Shown piece after piece: positions 18,846 to 25,774 of a DNA stretch of 33,064 bases. Source of the DNA: Gammaproteobacteria bacterium CG_4_10_14_0_2_um_filter_38_22 (lineage in GTDB: Bacteria; Pseudomonadota; Gammaproteobacteria; Coxiellales; Coxiellaceae); contig PFPT01000056.1 in assembly GCA_002793195.1 (NCBI GenBank), positions 1 through 33,064 on the forward strand, written 5' to 3'. Under the pieces are notes generated by a model. It was given only the letters and a program-made list of their open reading frames with translations, did no database searches and was not told the origin of the DNA. How positions within the stretch are numbered: the stretch's first letter is position 1; the number at the start of each line of letters is the position of its first letter. The translations under genes were made by a program, and so were the position numbers.

Positions 18846-18884
18846 TCATCTTACCGCGATTTCATGGACACCTATTTCTCAATT

Positions 18885-19110
18885 TTAACAAGCATATTCA
18901 AATTCAAATAATGCCTTATTTATAACTTTATCCATGTATAAAAACTGCCGTAAGCATTTTTTTAATTTGCGATTTTCATCAATTAGATTTTTGACATTAA
19001 CATTGTTGATTGCGCCATTACTATCAGCAACAGTTGTTATGCTCGATACTTTTGCTTTTTCAACCCATGCATACATTGTTCCAATGGGTACACAACTTAC
19101 TCGACTAATT
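18885..19110 (-). mobile_element. Remnant of an IS3-type OrfA transposase
   Basis: A minus-strand frame reads VPIGTMYAWVEKAK (helix-turn-helix part of OrfA) and then LIDENRKLKKCLRQ and FEFEYAC before a stop at 18885-18887, similar to the C-terminal leucine-zipper end of IS3-family OrfA proteins. The N-terminal half and OrfB are missing. The downstream segment on the minus strand, 18850-18875, has a GGTGTCCATGAAATC stretch that could be an element end. The frame upstream of about 19110 is the antisense-phase shadow of the pilin gene's end, so the remnant probably starts at that junction. Confidence 0.45.
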
Positions 19111-20376
19111 AAAATCGCGCCAACTGCCTGATACAATACCGTATTGCGTCCCGCCGCCTGCTGGTGCATATTGGATTGTTCCTGACGAATTAATGAGTAG
19201 CCCACCCTGCCCTGCAATTAAGCCACCTGTAATATTAAGTGCATTTTGATAAGCAATCGAAGGAGTGCTCGTTGAAGAACTAAAAATCGTGCCTTGATGA
19301 AAAACATTACCGTTAAGCGTAATTTGGCCATTATCTGTATAAATATTAGAGTAGAGTTCAATACCATTATTAAAATTAAGCGCACCTGGGTTCTGAAAGA
19401 CTATTGTGCTTAATGCAGTAGCAGTACCTAACTTGAATGAGCCCTGAAATGTAACACCACTTCCATTTCCCGCGATAAAAATAGTGCTGCCACTTGTGCC
19501 TGAAATATGTGGAGTCGCTGGCGTACACCCTCCGTTGGAATTTTCGCTAATAACCGCATTAGAAGTACAAGTGAGATGAATTGCCGCACCCGTAGAAAAA
19601 CCAGCGATAGTTTTTCCAAGATACATAGTTTGAAGCGCAGTAGCACTCAATGCAGCGAGCGCTGTGTCATTGTTCTTCACGCCAGAACCTCCAGTCCCAC
19701 TTCCATCACATCGATTCATTCTATAAAGAGCAGAAGTACAAACAGAAACTCCATTCAATTTAAGAGTGCCATTATTATAGGGATTTATAGTAGCTCCCGT
19801 ATCAACGACTATCGTAGCACCTGACAATGAATTATTAAGTATGCCATTATTCATAGTGATTTTTCCCTGAGAGATAAAGGGCGCACCAACTGCTCCGCCA
19901 TACCTCATAACCGTTTCATGAATGCTTCTTGTAGCCGAACCATCGAATGATTCACCTGTGGAAGCAATTGTAAGAAATGTCATATTGTTAGCAATGCACC
20001 CATACTTCATTGTATATCTCGCATTATTGGCTAACATGCTCGTTTGTGCCGGCGTAGTACAAGCGAGAGGAGAACCTCCCGCTGTTAAACAGACGGTATT
20101 TGTCGTAGCAGCACAGTTAGATAATGCGGTGGTGACGGCGGCTATATTGGTAGTTGATGCATTCAAATATCCCAATGCATAATCCATGCCTGCTTGGGCT
20201 GCATTAAAAGCATCTAGGTTATTTTTCTGATTTTTATAAATTTTATTATCTGTAATAATAATACGCGAACTAAACATCGTGATGATTGTAATAACCGCTA
20301 AGATCATCATCATAAGAGCTAATGCAGCCATGCCTTTTTGTTTATTATATTTACTCTGTCTTAATGGTTGAAGCAT
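19105..20376 (-). CDS. PilX-like type IV pilus minor component
   Basis: 423 residues from ATG 20376, which has AAGGG 8 nt upstream (an in-frame TTG at 20394 lacks one). The N-terminus is a class III leader: basic MLQPLRQSKYNKQKG, then MAALALMMMILAVITIITMF as the hydrophobic helix. The residue at +5 is Ala, not Glu, as in PilX/minor-pilin relatives. AFNAAQAGMDYAL follows, typical of PilX. The rest is Thr/Asn/Gly/Ser-rich and probably beta-rich, with Cys pairs and a repetitive ITxxNG pattern in the second half. It ends naturally in SGSWRDFN beside the IS remnant. No pilVW, fimT or pilY1 is adjacent, so it stands alone. Function in the pilus or in surface adhesion is inferred. Confidence 0.7.
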   Translation of the reverse strand: MLQPLRQSKYNKQKGMAALALMMMILAVITIITMFSSRIIITDNKIYKNQKNNLDAFNAAQAGMDYALGYLNASTTNIAAVTTALSNCAATTNTVCLTAGGSPLACTTPAQTSMLANNARYTMKYGCIANNMTFLTIASTGESFDGSATRSIHETVMRYGGAVGAPFISQGKITMNNGILNNSLSGATIVVDTGATINPYNNGTLKLNGVSVCTSALYRMNRCDGSGTGGSGVKNNDTALAALSATALQTMYLGKTIAGFSTGAAIHLTCTSNAVISENSNGGCTPATPHISGTSGSTIFIAGNGSGVTFQGSFKLGTATALSTIVFQNPGALNFNNGIELYSNIYTDNGQITLNGNVFHQGTIFSSSTSTPSIAYQNALNITGGLIAGQGGLLINSSGTIQYAPAGGGTQYGIVSGSWRDFN

Positions 20377-20742
20377 AGTTGCATCCCTTCGCAATCATTG
20401 AACTTGATAACCCCTAAGACTTAGGCATTGACAGCCACGAATGATTTTGCCGTACCAGTAGTAATATAGTCCTTTATCATACTCACATACAAATCTCTTT
20501 TTACAGTTCTGTCATACATAAATCATCCCATTTTACGGGTTAATATTTAAATCACGCTATAGGTTTAACCTACATTCTTAACCTCTCCGCTTCACAACAC
20601 AATAAGCAACAAAATCATGTCATTAAGGACTCAACGTCAAGAAAAATGATATCTACTATACTTAATGCTGAAAGTACGCCAAGGAGGGTATCAACGAGAT
20701 AGGGTCTGTCTGAAAGAATGATAATAATGGGAGGTTCTTTTC
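20377..20742. other. Non-coding stretch between the pilin and J-domain genes
   Basis: About 360 bp. It holds two 13-bp perfect palindromes with a 1-nt centre: CCTAAG-a-CTTAGG (20413-20425) and TAGGTT-t-AACCTA (20560-20572). It also holds the second 110-bp leader repeat (20591-20700). A minus-strand frame of 32 codons (20421-20519, MYDRTVKRDL...) has a GGGA 6 nt upstream but no further support. I see no strong sigma-70 promoter for the pilin gene. Confidence 0.5.
20591..20700 (+). repeat. 110-bp leader repeat, copy 2, upstream of the J-domain gene
   Basis: Pairs with 18737-18845. TATACT at 20657-20662 is a likely -10 box, giving a leader of about 75 nt. Sequence at -35 is weak in both copies (ACGTCA here), so the conserved upstream half may bind an activator. 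Confidence 0.8.
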
Positions 20743-21924
20743 ATGGCAATCGACTTAAGCGCTATAGATCTAGATCCAGAAAAATTAAAACTGGATTTAC
20801 AAGAGCACCGTCTAACCTACTATGAAGTACTAGGCGTTGAAGAAAAGGCAGGGGATACAGAAATCAAAAAAGCCTATAAAAAATTGGCATTACAATTTCA
20901 CCCCGATAAAAATCCTGGTGATGCAGCAGCTGAAACCCTATTTAAAATTATAGGTCAAGGCTATGCCATTTTAATGGATCCAGAAAAAAGAAGTGACTAT
21001 GACGGAGAAATTGCATCAAAGAAAATAATATCTTCTGCAGCCGAGCCAACAGACACTCCACAACCCGTATCATCATTAGTTGAAACAGAAGAAGACTTAC
21101 GTGAACTCCTTGAGATTGTAGAAAAAAAATTAGCAACGCCAGAAATACAAGCCCATTATGAAAAAATATTACGACGCGCTGATCTCGGAAAGTTAAATTT
21201 AAATCATGATGATATAGAACGATTACAATCTTTTCGTAGAAGAAGCGCTAGAAAAACAGACACTGCACAACCCGCATCACCATTAATTGAAACAGAAAAA
21301 GACTTACGTGAACTTCTTGAGATTGTAGAAAAAAAATTAGCGACGCCAGAAATACAGGCTCATTATGAAACAGTATTACAACGGGTTGATCTTGGGAAGT
21401 TAAGTTTAAATCATGATGACATAGAACGATTAATGCCTTTTCGCAGAGGCGATTTTAAAAAAATGGATTTCACAAGTAGCAAAATTAACTTTAAAGAATA
21501 CACTCCAGAAGGAAAAATAAATTTTAAACAAGCAAAATTAGCAGCGCATCAAATATGGGGTGTTTTGAAAAATTCTTATTTATCCCTCGAGGATAAAAAA
21601 GTCATCGTTAAGCAAATTGATTTAAGCGATATGACATTAAGCACAGGCATGTGCGAACAATTACGTACCTTAGGACGCACAGATTTTTCGGGTGTGCGCA
21701 TTCAGGAAACAAGCGACACCGCTTCTCCAAAAACAGCTGGCGACCACTCAACAACCAAATCGAGCCATAGATCTTCTGTCTCCAAACCAACTTCGCCGGT
21801 GTCACCCAAATCGACAGCAGAACAAATCAAAAAAGGTGCGCCTGACTCACCTGTTTTTGGAAAACGAAAAACGAATCCAGCAGAAACTAAAAATGAGTCA
21901 AGTGGTCCAAAAAAAACAAAATAG
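20743..21924 (+). CDS. J-domain protein with internal duplication, effector-like
   Basis: 393 residues. The start ATG has GGGAGG 8 nt upstream. The J domain spans about 25-90: [24 protein letters not shown], the HPD triad at 53-55, and a KRSDYDGEI end. It would stimulate an Hsp70 ATPase. There is no Gly/Phe region and no zinc finger, so this is a type III (class C) J protein, not DnaJ itself. Residues 112-180 and 181-236 are a 69-residue tandem duplication ([27 protein letters not shown]). A unique helical region follows (about 240-325), then a Ser/Thr/Pro/Lys-rich disordered tail. The layout resembles secreted effectors that recruit host Hsp70, but this is inference. Confidence 0.85.
   Translation: MAIDLSAIDLDPEKLKLDLQEHRLTYYEVLGVEEKAGDTEIKKAYKKLALQFHPDKNPGDAAAETLFKIIGQGYAILMDPEKRSDYDGEIASKKIISSAAEPTDTPQPVSSLVETEEDLRELLEIVEKKLATPEIQAHYEKILRRADLGKLNLNHDDIERLQSFRRRSARKTDTAQPASPLIETEKDLRELLEIVEKKLATPEIQAHYETVLQRVDLGKLSLNHDDIERLMPFRRGDFKKMDFTSSKINFKEYTPEGKINFKQAKLAAHQIWGVLKNSYLSLEDKKVIVKQIDLSDMTLSTGMCEQLRTLGRTDFSGVRIQETSDTASPKTAGDHSTTKSSHRSSVSKPTSPVSPKSTAEQIKKGAPDSPVFGKRKTNPAETKNESSGPKKTK
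21076..21450 (+). repeat. 207-bp tandem duplication inside the J-domain gene
   Basis: Unit 1 starts at 21076 and unit 2 at 21283, exactly 207 bp (69 codons) apart. Long runs are identical, including the stretch encoding [19 protein letters not shown], with mostly synonymous differences. Unit 2 diverges after LMPFRR. Confidence 0.85.
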
Positions 21925-21932
21925 AAGGCGAT

Positions 21933-22364
21933 TTATATATTTTCTTGAATAAACTGCTGTAATTCGTGTTCTGGCAAATGCATCACATCTTTGTGGATTT
22001 CAGCCCAAATTAATTCCTTCACGTGTTTATCCATGTGTTTTGAGATCAATCCGTTCATGTAATCTGGTGTAATCAGAACCCATTTTTTATAAGCCTGCGT
22101 ATTTCTGCCGTGATTTAATATTTCTGCAATTTCTCGAGAAAAGCGATCTACTTCAACTTCTTTTGGATCAGAATGAGGAGCATAAGCACCCCCTAATGAA
22201 CTCATTGTATTATAGTGACCTGGCTTATCTGATGTCAGGTTATCACCCGTTTTTTCTCTATTTTCTGGATGATTCATTTCTTTTAGCAAGGCTATCTTTT
22301 GAGTATGCTGATCAAACTCATAAATGCGGCACAGGTTTGAATTGGTTGTTACGATCCATATCAT
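21933..22364 (-). CDS. Host attachment family protein
   Basis: 143 residues, cytoplasmic, no signal peptide. It fits the family annotated as 'protein required for attachment to host cells' (Host_attach): N-terminal WIVTTNSNLCRIYEF; then NHPENREKTGDNLTSDKPGHY; then GGAYAPHSDPKEVEVDRFSREIAEIL; and a C-terminal region VLITPDYMNGLISKHMDKHVKELIWAEIHKDVMHLPEHEL. The fold is related to the release-factor-like RNase superfamily, and the attachment role rests on limited work in plant-associated bacteria. It follows hemB by 17 nt in the same direction, so both are probably cotranscribed. Confidence 0.8.
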   Translation of the reverse strand: MIWIVTTNSNLCRIYEFDQHTQKIALLKEMNHPENREKTGDNLTSDKPGHYNTMSSLGGAYAPHSDPKEVEVDRFSREIAEILNHGRNTQAYKKWVLITPDYMNGLISKHMDKHVKELIWAEIHKDVMHLPEHELQQFIQENI

Positions 22365-22381
22365 AAAATCACCCTTTTATT

Positions 22382-23347
22382 TTATTTTTTTTGTAACTGC
22401 GCTACTTCTTTTGCAAAATACGTGATAATAAAATCAGCGCCAGCGCGTTTAATCGCCAACAAACTTTCCATCATCACCATATCATGATCAATCCATTTTT
22501 TTTCAGCAGCTGCCTTTATCATCGCAAATTCACCGCTCACTTGATACGCCCCTAACGGCAAATAAGCGTATTCTTTTTTTATGCGGTAAATAATATCTAA
22601 ATAAGGTTGCGCAGGTTTAACCATCAGCATATCTGCGCCTTCAGCCACATCCAACATCGCCTCTTTAATTGCTTCATCTGAATTCGCGGGATTCATTTGA
22701 TAAGTTTTACGATCACCAAATTGTGGCGCACCTTCAGCAGCATCACGAAATGGACCATAAAAACCTGAAGCATATTTCACGCTATAACTTAAAATGGGTA
22801 TATCTTGAAAATGATTTTCATCCAACGCAGTACGAATTGCTTTAACCATACCATCCATCATACCGCTTGGCGCAATGACATCAGCGCCCGCTTTTGCCTG
22901 TGAAACTGCTTGTTTTGCAAGTAGTGCAAGTGTTGCATCATTATCCACATCATTGTTTTTCAGCACACCGCAATGCCCATGATCCGTATATTCACAAAAA
23001 CACAAATCTGTTATAACCAATAATTCAGGTGCTATTTTTTTAATTAATTGGACAGCTTGCTGAATAACGCCATCATCATCACACGCAGCAGAACCCAGCG
23101 CATCTTTTTTTTCTGGGATGCCAAATAAAATTACAGCTGAAATTTTTAACAACTGAATTGTTTTTATTTCTGCAGACAATTGATCCACGCTCAACTGAAA
23201 ATGTCCTGGCATAGATGCAATGGGATTACGAATCTGATTTCCTGCCTTGATGAACAATGGCAAAATTAAATCAGAAACAGAAACGCTATTTTCTTGTAAT
23301 AAATGTCGTAGAGCTGGATTTTTTCGTAATCGACGCGGACGTAGCAT
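22382..23347 (-). CDS. hemB: Delta-aminolevulinic acid dehydratase (porphobilinogen synthase)
   Basis: Condenses two 5-aminolevulinate molecules to porphobilinogen in heme synthesis. 321 residues, standard length. The Schiff-base lysines are Lys191 (SYSVKYASGFYGPFRDA) and Lys244 (LMVKPAQPYLD). Cys116, Cys118 and Cys126 in DLCFCEYTDHGHCG form the catalytic zinc site, so this is a zinc-type enzyme. The N-terminus RPRRLRKNPALR is typical. It lies 54 nt downstream of the lipoprotein gene, with a small hairpin between them. Confidence 0.97.
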   Translation of the reverse strand: MLRPRRLRKNPALRHLLQENSVSVSDLILPLFIKAGNQIRNPIASMPGHFQLSVDQLSAEIKTIQLLKISAVILFGIPEKKDALGSAACDDDGVIQQAVQLIKKIAPELLVITDLCFCEYTDHGHCGVLKNNDVDNDATLALLAKQAVSQAKAGADVIAPSGMMDGMVKAIRTALDENHFQDIPILSYSVKYASGFYGPFRDAAEGAPQFGDRKTYQMNPANSDEAIKEAMLDVAEGADMLMVKPAQPYLDIIYRIKKEYAYLPLGAYQVSGEFAMIKAAAEKKWIDHDMVMMESLLAIKRAGADFIITYFAKEVAQLQKK

Positions 23348-23361
23348 AAGAAACCCATTGC

Positions 23362-23383
23362 GAGACGCGACGAATCACGTCTC
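23362..23383. other. Small hairpin in the hemB leader
   Basis: GAGACG and CGTCTC form a 6-bp stem around a 10-nt loop, between the lipoprotein gene and hemB. There is no T run on either strand, so it is a weak terminator at best; it may be an RNA-stability element. Confidence 0.3.
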
Positions 23384-23401
23384 TATTTATAATTATAGAA
23401 A

Positions 23402-23872
23402 TTATGAAGCAATCTTCCATGAACCATCTGGTTGGCGACACGCTTTTCCATAAGCTTGTTGCGCTTTGCCACCCACTGTTACTGTAGTTTGATACTCACG
23501 ACAATAACGGTGATGCGATGTATAAGCTTTAACAGGACGTACCGTATAAGTGACCGGCTGACCGTTTGGACCTTCTTTATTACTCGTCCAAGATGCTTGT
23601 TGATTCATTGGCGTATTAATAATTGCACTTTGCATATTGGCACGGTCTTGTGCATCCATATAATTACCAATGCGATTACCCACAATACCGCCAATTAATG
23701 CGCCTGCTAGCACGCCAGCAAAGGCATTCTTACCACTGAAAATTTGATTACCAATCAAACCACCTGCTAATGCACCTGCTGCTGTCGCACCGGGTGTATT
23801 ATTTCCTGGTGTACATCCTGACATGTCAAATGCCATTACAGTCAATGCACCAACCAATAACCACTTTTTCAT
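23402..23872 (-). CDS. Outer-membrane lipoprotein with glycine zipper (17-kDa antigen type)
   Basis: 156 residues. A lipoprotein signal peptide (MKKWLLVGALTVMAFDMSGC) places the lipidated residue at Cys20. Residues about 28-72 are a glycine-zipper two-helix segment (AGALAGGLIGN...AGVLAGALIGGIVGNRIG), as in SlyB and the rickettsial 17-kDa surface antigen. The C-terminal part (about 95-155) is a soluble domain with CREYQTTVTVGGKAQQAYGKACRQPDGSW, the surface-antigen ending, with two conserved Cys. The start is supported by GGGAG just upstream. A role in envelope integrity is inferred from the family. Confidence 0.88.
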   Translation of the reverse strand: MKKWLLVGALTVMAFDMSGCTPGNNTPGATAAGALAGGLIGNQIFSGKNAFAGVLAGALIGGIVGNRIGNYMDAQDRANMQSAIINTPMNQQASWTSNKEGPNGQPVTYTVRPVKAYTSHHRYCREYQTTVTVGGKAQQAYGKACRQPDGSWKIAS

Positions 23873-23902
23873 ACCCTTCTCCCGAGATAAAAATCACAAA
23901 TG

Positions 23903-23931
23903 ATATTACCTAGTTATTTTTCCACGTGCAA
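23903..23931 (-). promoter_or_regulatory. Predicted promoter of the lipoprotein gene
   Basis: On the minus strand TTGCAC (23931-23926), a 17-bp spacer and TAATAT (23908-23903) lie about 30 nt before the start codon. It would also serve hemB and the host-attachment gene. Confidence 0.4.
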
Positions 23932-23997
23932 TAAATAGGATTTCAGAAAAAAAACAGCGTAAAATAGATTCAAAAGGATAGAAATAAGGAGCGCAAC

Positions 23998-24495
23998 ATG
24001 AAATCACTCAATGAGCAACTTTCTGTTTATCAACAACAACATACGAACCAGACTAACCTAATAACGCACTATATTGGCATTCCCGCGATTATTTTTTCAT
24101 TGCTGATGCTTTTTAACTGGATCAGCATTGATGTTGCCACACAATTTCAAATTACATTTGCATGGATAGGATTGGCTGCTATTTTAGTTTATTATTTTTT
24201 ACTCAATGCCCGCTTGGCATTATGTACTGCTGTCATTCTAATCCCTTTCACATTCATTGCAGCCTGGATTGCCAGACCCACACCAACAATCACAAGCGCT
24301 TCTATTTTTTTAATTTTATTTGTCGGGGGATGGGTTTTACAATTCACCGGTCATTTTTTTGAAAAACAAAAGCCCGCTTTTTTGATCAGTTTGTCACAAA
24401 TATTAATCGGGCCTTTATTTATTTTAACAGAAGGATTAACAGCAGCAGGTATGATCAAATATTTTTTAACTTCAACGACAACGGATGAACCTTGA
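23998..24495 (+). CDS. Mpo1-like (DUF962) membrane protein
   Basis: 165 residues. The motif YQQQHTNQTNLITHYIGIPAI near the N-terminus (His, Asn and His spaced as in the family) and the later TGHFFEKQKPAF mark the Mpo1/YGL010w family, whose yeast member is an iron-dependent dioxygenase of 2-hydroxy fatty acids. Four membrane helices are visible (about 27-46, 51-82, 94-112 and 129-156). AAGGAG lies 6 nt before ATG. The bacterial substrate is not known, so the enzymatic role is inferred. The gene converges on truB with only 2 nt between stop codons. Confidence 0.85.
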   Translation: MKSLNEQLSVYQQQHTNQTNLITHYIGIPAIIFSLLMLFNWISIDVATQFQITFAWIGLAAILVYYFLLNARLALCTAVILIPFTFIAAWIARPTPTITSASIFLILFVGGWVLQFTGHFFEKQKPAFLISLSQILIGPLFILTEGLTAAGMIKYFLTSTTTDEP

Positions 24496-24497
24496 TT

Positions 24498-25388
24498 TTA
24501 TACCGCCACTAATCTTTTAGGTGCGATTTTTCCTGGTGAAATTACTTCACCCATGCCGAAAAATTGTTTTTGCTGATCCAATAATCGCACCAACCCCAAA
24601 TCGGTTGCATCAGTATGCGCCACTGTTTTTCCTTGTTTTAAGTGCATTGAAGCTATTTCTGAAAAGCCTATCGTAGGAAAATGAGATAACACAGTATCCA
24701 TTGGTAATAAAACAGCATCTAAAGAAAAATGCGCATCAGACAACAACAAGCCTAATTTTTCTAAACTCATCATCTGCATTTCTGAAAAAACACTCACTGA
24801 TAACCGTCGCAAACGCGTCACATGTGCGCCACATCCTAATTGCTCACCAACATCATCGACTAAAGTACGAATATAAGTTCCTTTGCTACAACGAACGGTA
24901 AAGTGCACGTTATGATTTTCCATAGATAAAATGGTGATGTCATCAATCCGAATGGCACGGCTCGCTCGATCAACTGTGATCCCTTTGCGCGCATACTCAT
25001 ATAATGGAACACCTTTATATTTTAATGCAGAAAACATCGATGGAATTTGCTGAGTTTCGCCTCGAAATAAATCAAACACCGCATTCATTTGAGAAATAGA
25101 AAAATCAGGCACGTTGCGTTTAGCAATCACCTCACCTTCTGAATCACTCGTTGTCGTACGCACACCCAATTGCATAGTCACTGAATACGTTTTATCGGCA
25201 TCTAATAAATAGCTTAAAAATTTGGTGGCTTCATTGAAGGCAATAGGCAGCATACCTGTTGCCAATGGATCAAGCGTGCCAGCATGCCCCGCTTTTTTAA
25301 TCTGCAATAAACGTTTTACTTTTTGCAATGCAAGATTAGAAGAAACACCGCTGGGTTTGTCTAACAAAAAAATACCATTCACACACAT
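24498..25388 (-). CDS. truB: tRNA pseudouridine(55) synthase
   Basis: Makes pseudouridine 55 in the T loop of tRNAs. 296 residues. The N-terminal GIFLLDKPSGVSSN and the catalytic Asp40 in AGHAGTLDPLATGMLPI are diagnostic, and RCSKGTYIRTLVDDVGEQLG follows in the middle. The C-terminal part is a PUA-like domain. The ATG follows the rbfA TAA directly without a gap, so translation is coupled. In many gammaproteobacteria rpsO and pnp come next; here the gene beyond is on the other strand. Confidence 0.95.
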   Translation of the reverse strand: MCVNGIFLLDKPSGVSSNLALQKVKRLLQIKKAGHAGTLDPLATGMLPIAFNEATKFLSYLLDADKTYSVTMQLGVRTTTSDSEGEVIAKRNVPDFSISQMNAVFDLFRGETQQIPSMFSALKYKGVPLYEYARKGITVDRASRAIRIDDITILSMENHNVHFTVRCSKGTYIRTLVDDVGEQLGCGAHVTRLRRLSVSVFSEMQMMSLEKLGLLLSDAHFSLDAVLLPMDTVLSHFPTIGFSEIASMHLKQGKTVAHTDATDLGLVRLLDQQKQFFGMGEVISPGKIAPKRLVAV

Positions 25389-25742
25389 TTACTCTGGAGA
25401 CACATTTTTTAGTAATTGCGATACGCGCGTACCAATCATAATCGAAGCATCGTATTTAAAAATTAACTTGGGTGTATGGCGCAATTCAGTTGAACGAGAG
25501 AGTTGCACACGAAAAAATCCAGATGCTTTTCCAAAAGCACGCTCAGCAATTTTAATGCTCTCATTACTTGGCTCAAGCAAGGAAAAAAATACAATGGCAT
25601 TTTTTAAATCAGGCGATAAATCCACGCCTGTAATGGAGATGCCTTGCAAACGAGGATCTGATATTTCTCTTTGCAATAAACGTGCCACAATCGTCTGAAT
25701 TAAATCAGCCATGCGGGTTGTTCGTTTTGATTTTTCTAACAA
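25389..25742 (-). CDS. rbfA: Ribosome-binding factor A
   Basis: A KH-like protein that binds the 30S subunit and helps mature the 5' end of 16S rRNA. The core reads RMADLIQTIVARLLQREISDPRL and ISITGVDLSPDLKNAIVFFS, then LRHTPKLIFKYD. No ATG exists at the proper place; I choose TTG at 25742 (117 residues) because GAGG lies 9 nt upstream and the protein then begins LEKSKRTTRM, close to homologues. The TTG at 25757 has no ribosome site. It lies 32 nt after infB. Confidence 0.92.
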   Translation of the reverse strand: MLEKSKRTTRMADLIQTIVARLLQREISDPRLQGISITGVDLSPDLKNAIVFFSLLEPSNESIKIAERAFGKASGFFRVQLSRSTELRHTPKLIFKYDASIMIGTRVSQLLKNVSPE

Positions 25743-25774
25743 TGCTTCACACCTCAACTATAGACACGTGTATC

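Noticed and set aside
18779-18913. A 44-codon plus-strand frame in and after leader copy 1 (MLRKMISTIL...)
   Set aside because: The matching frame in copy 2 is broken by a single-base indel, and no ribosome site precedes it; regulatory sequence explains the conservation better.
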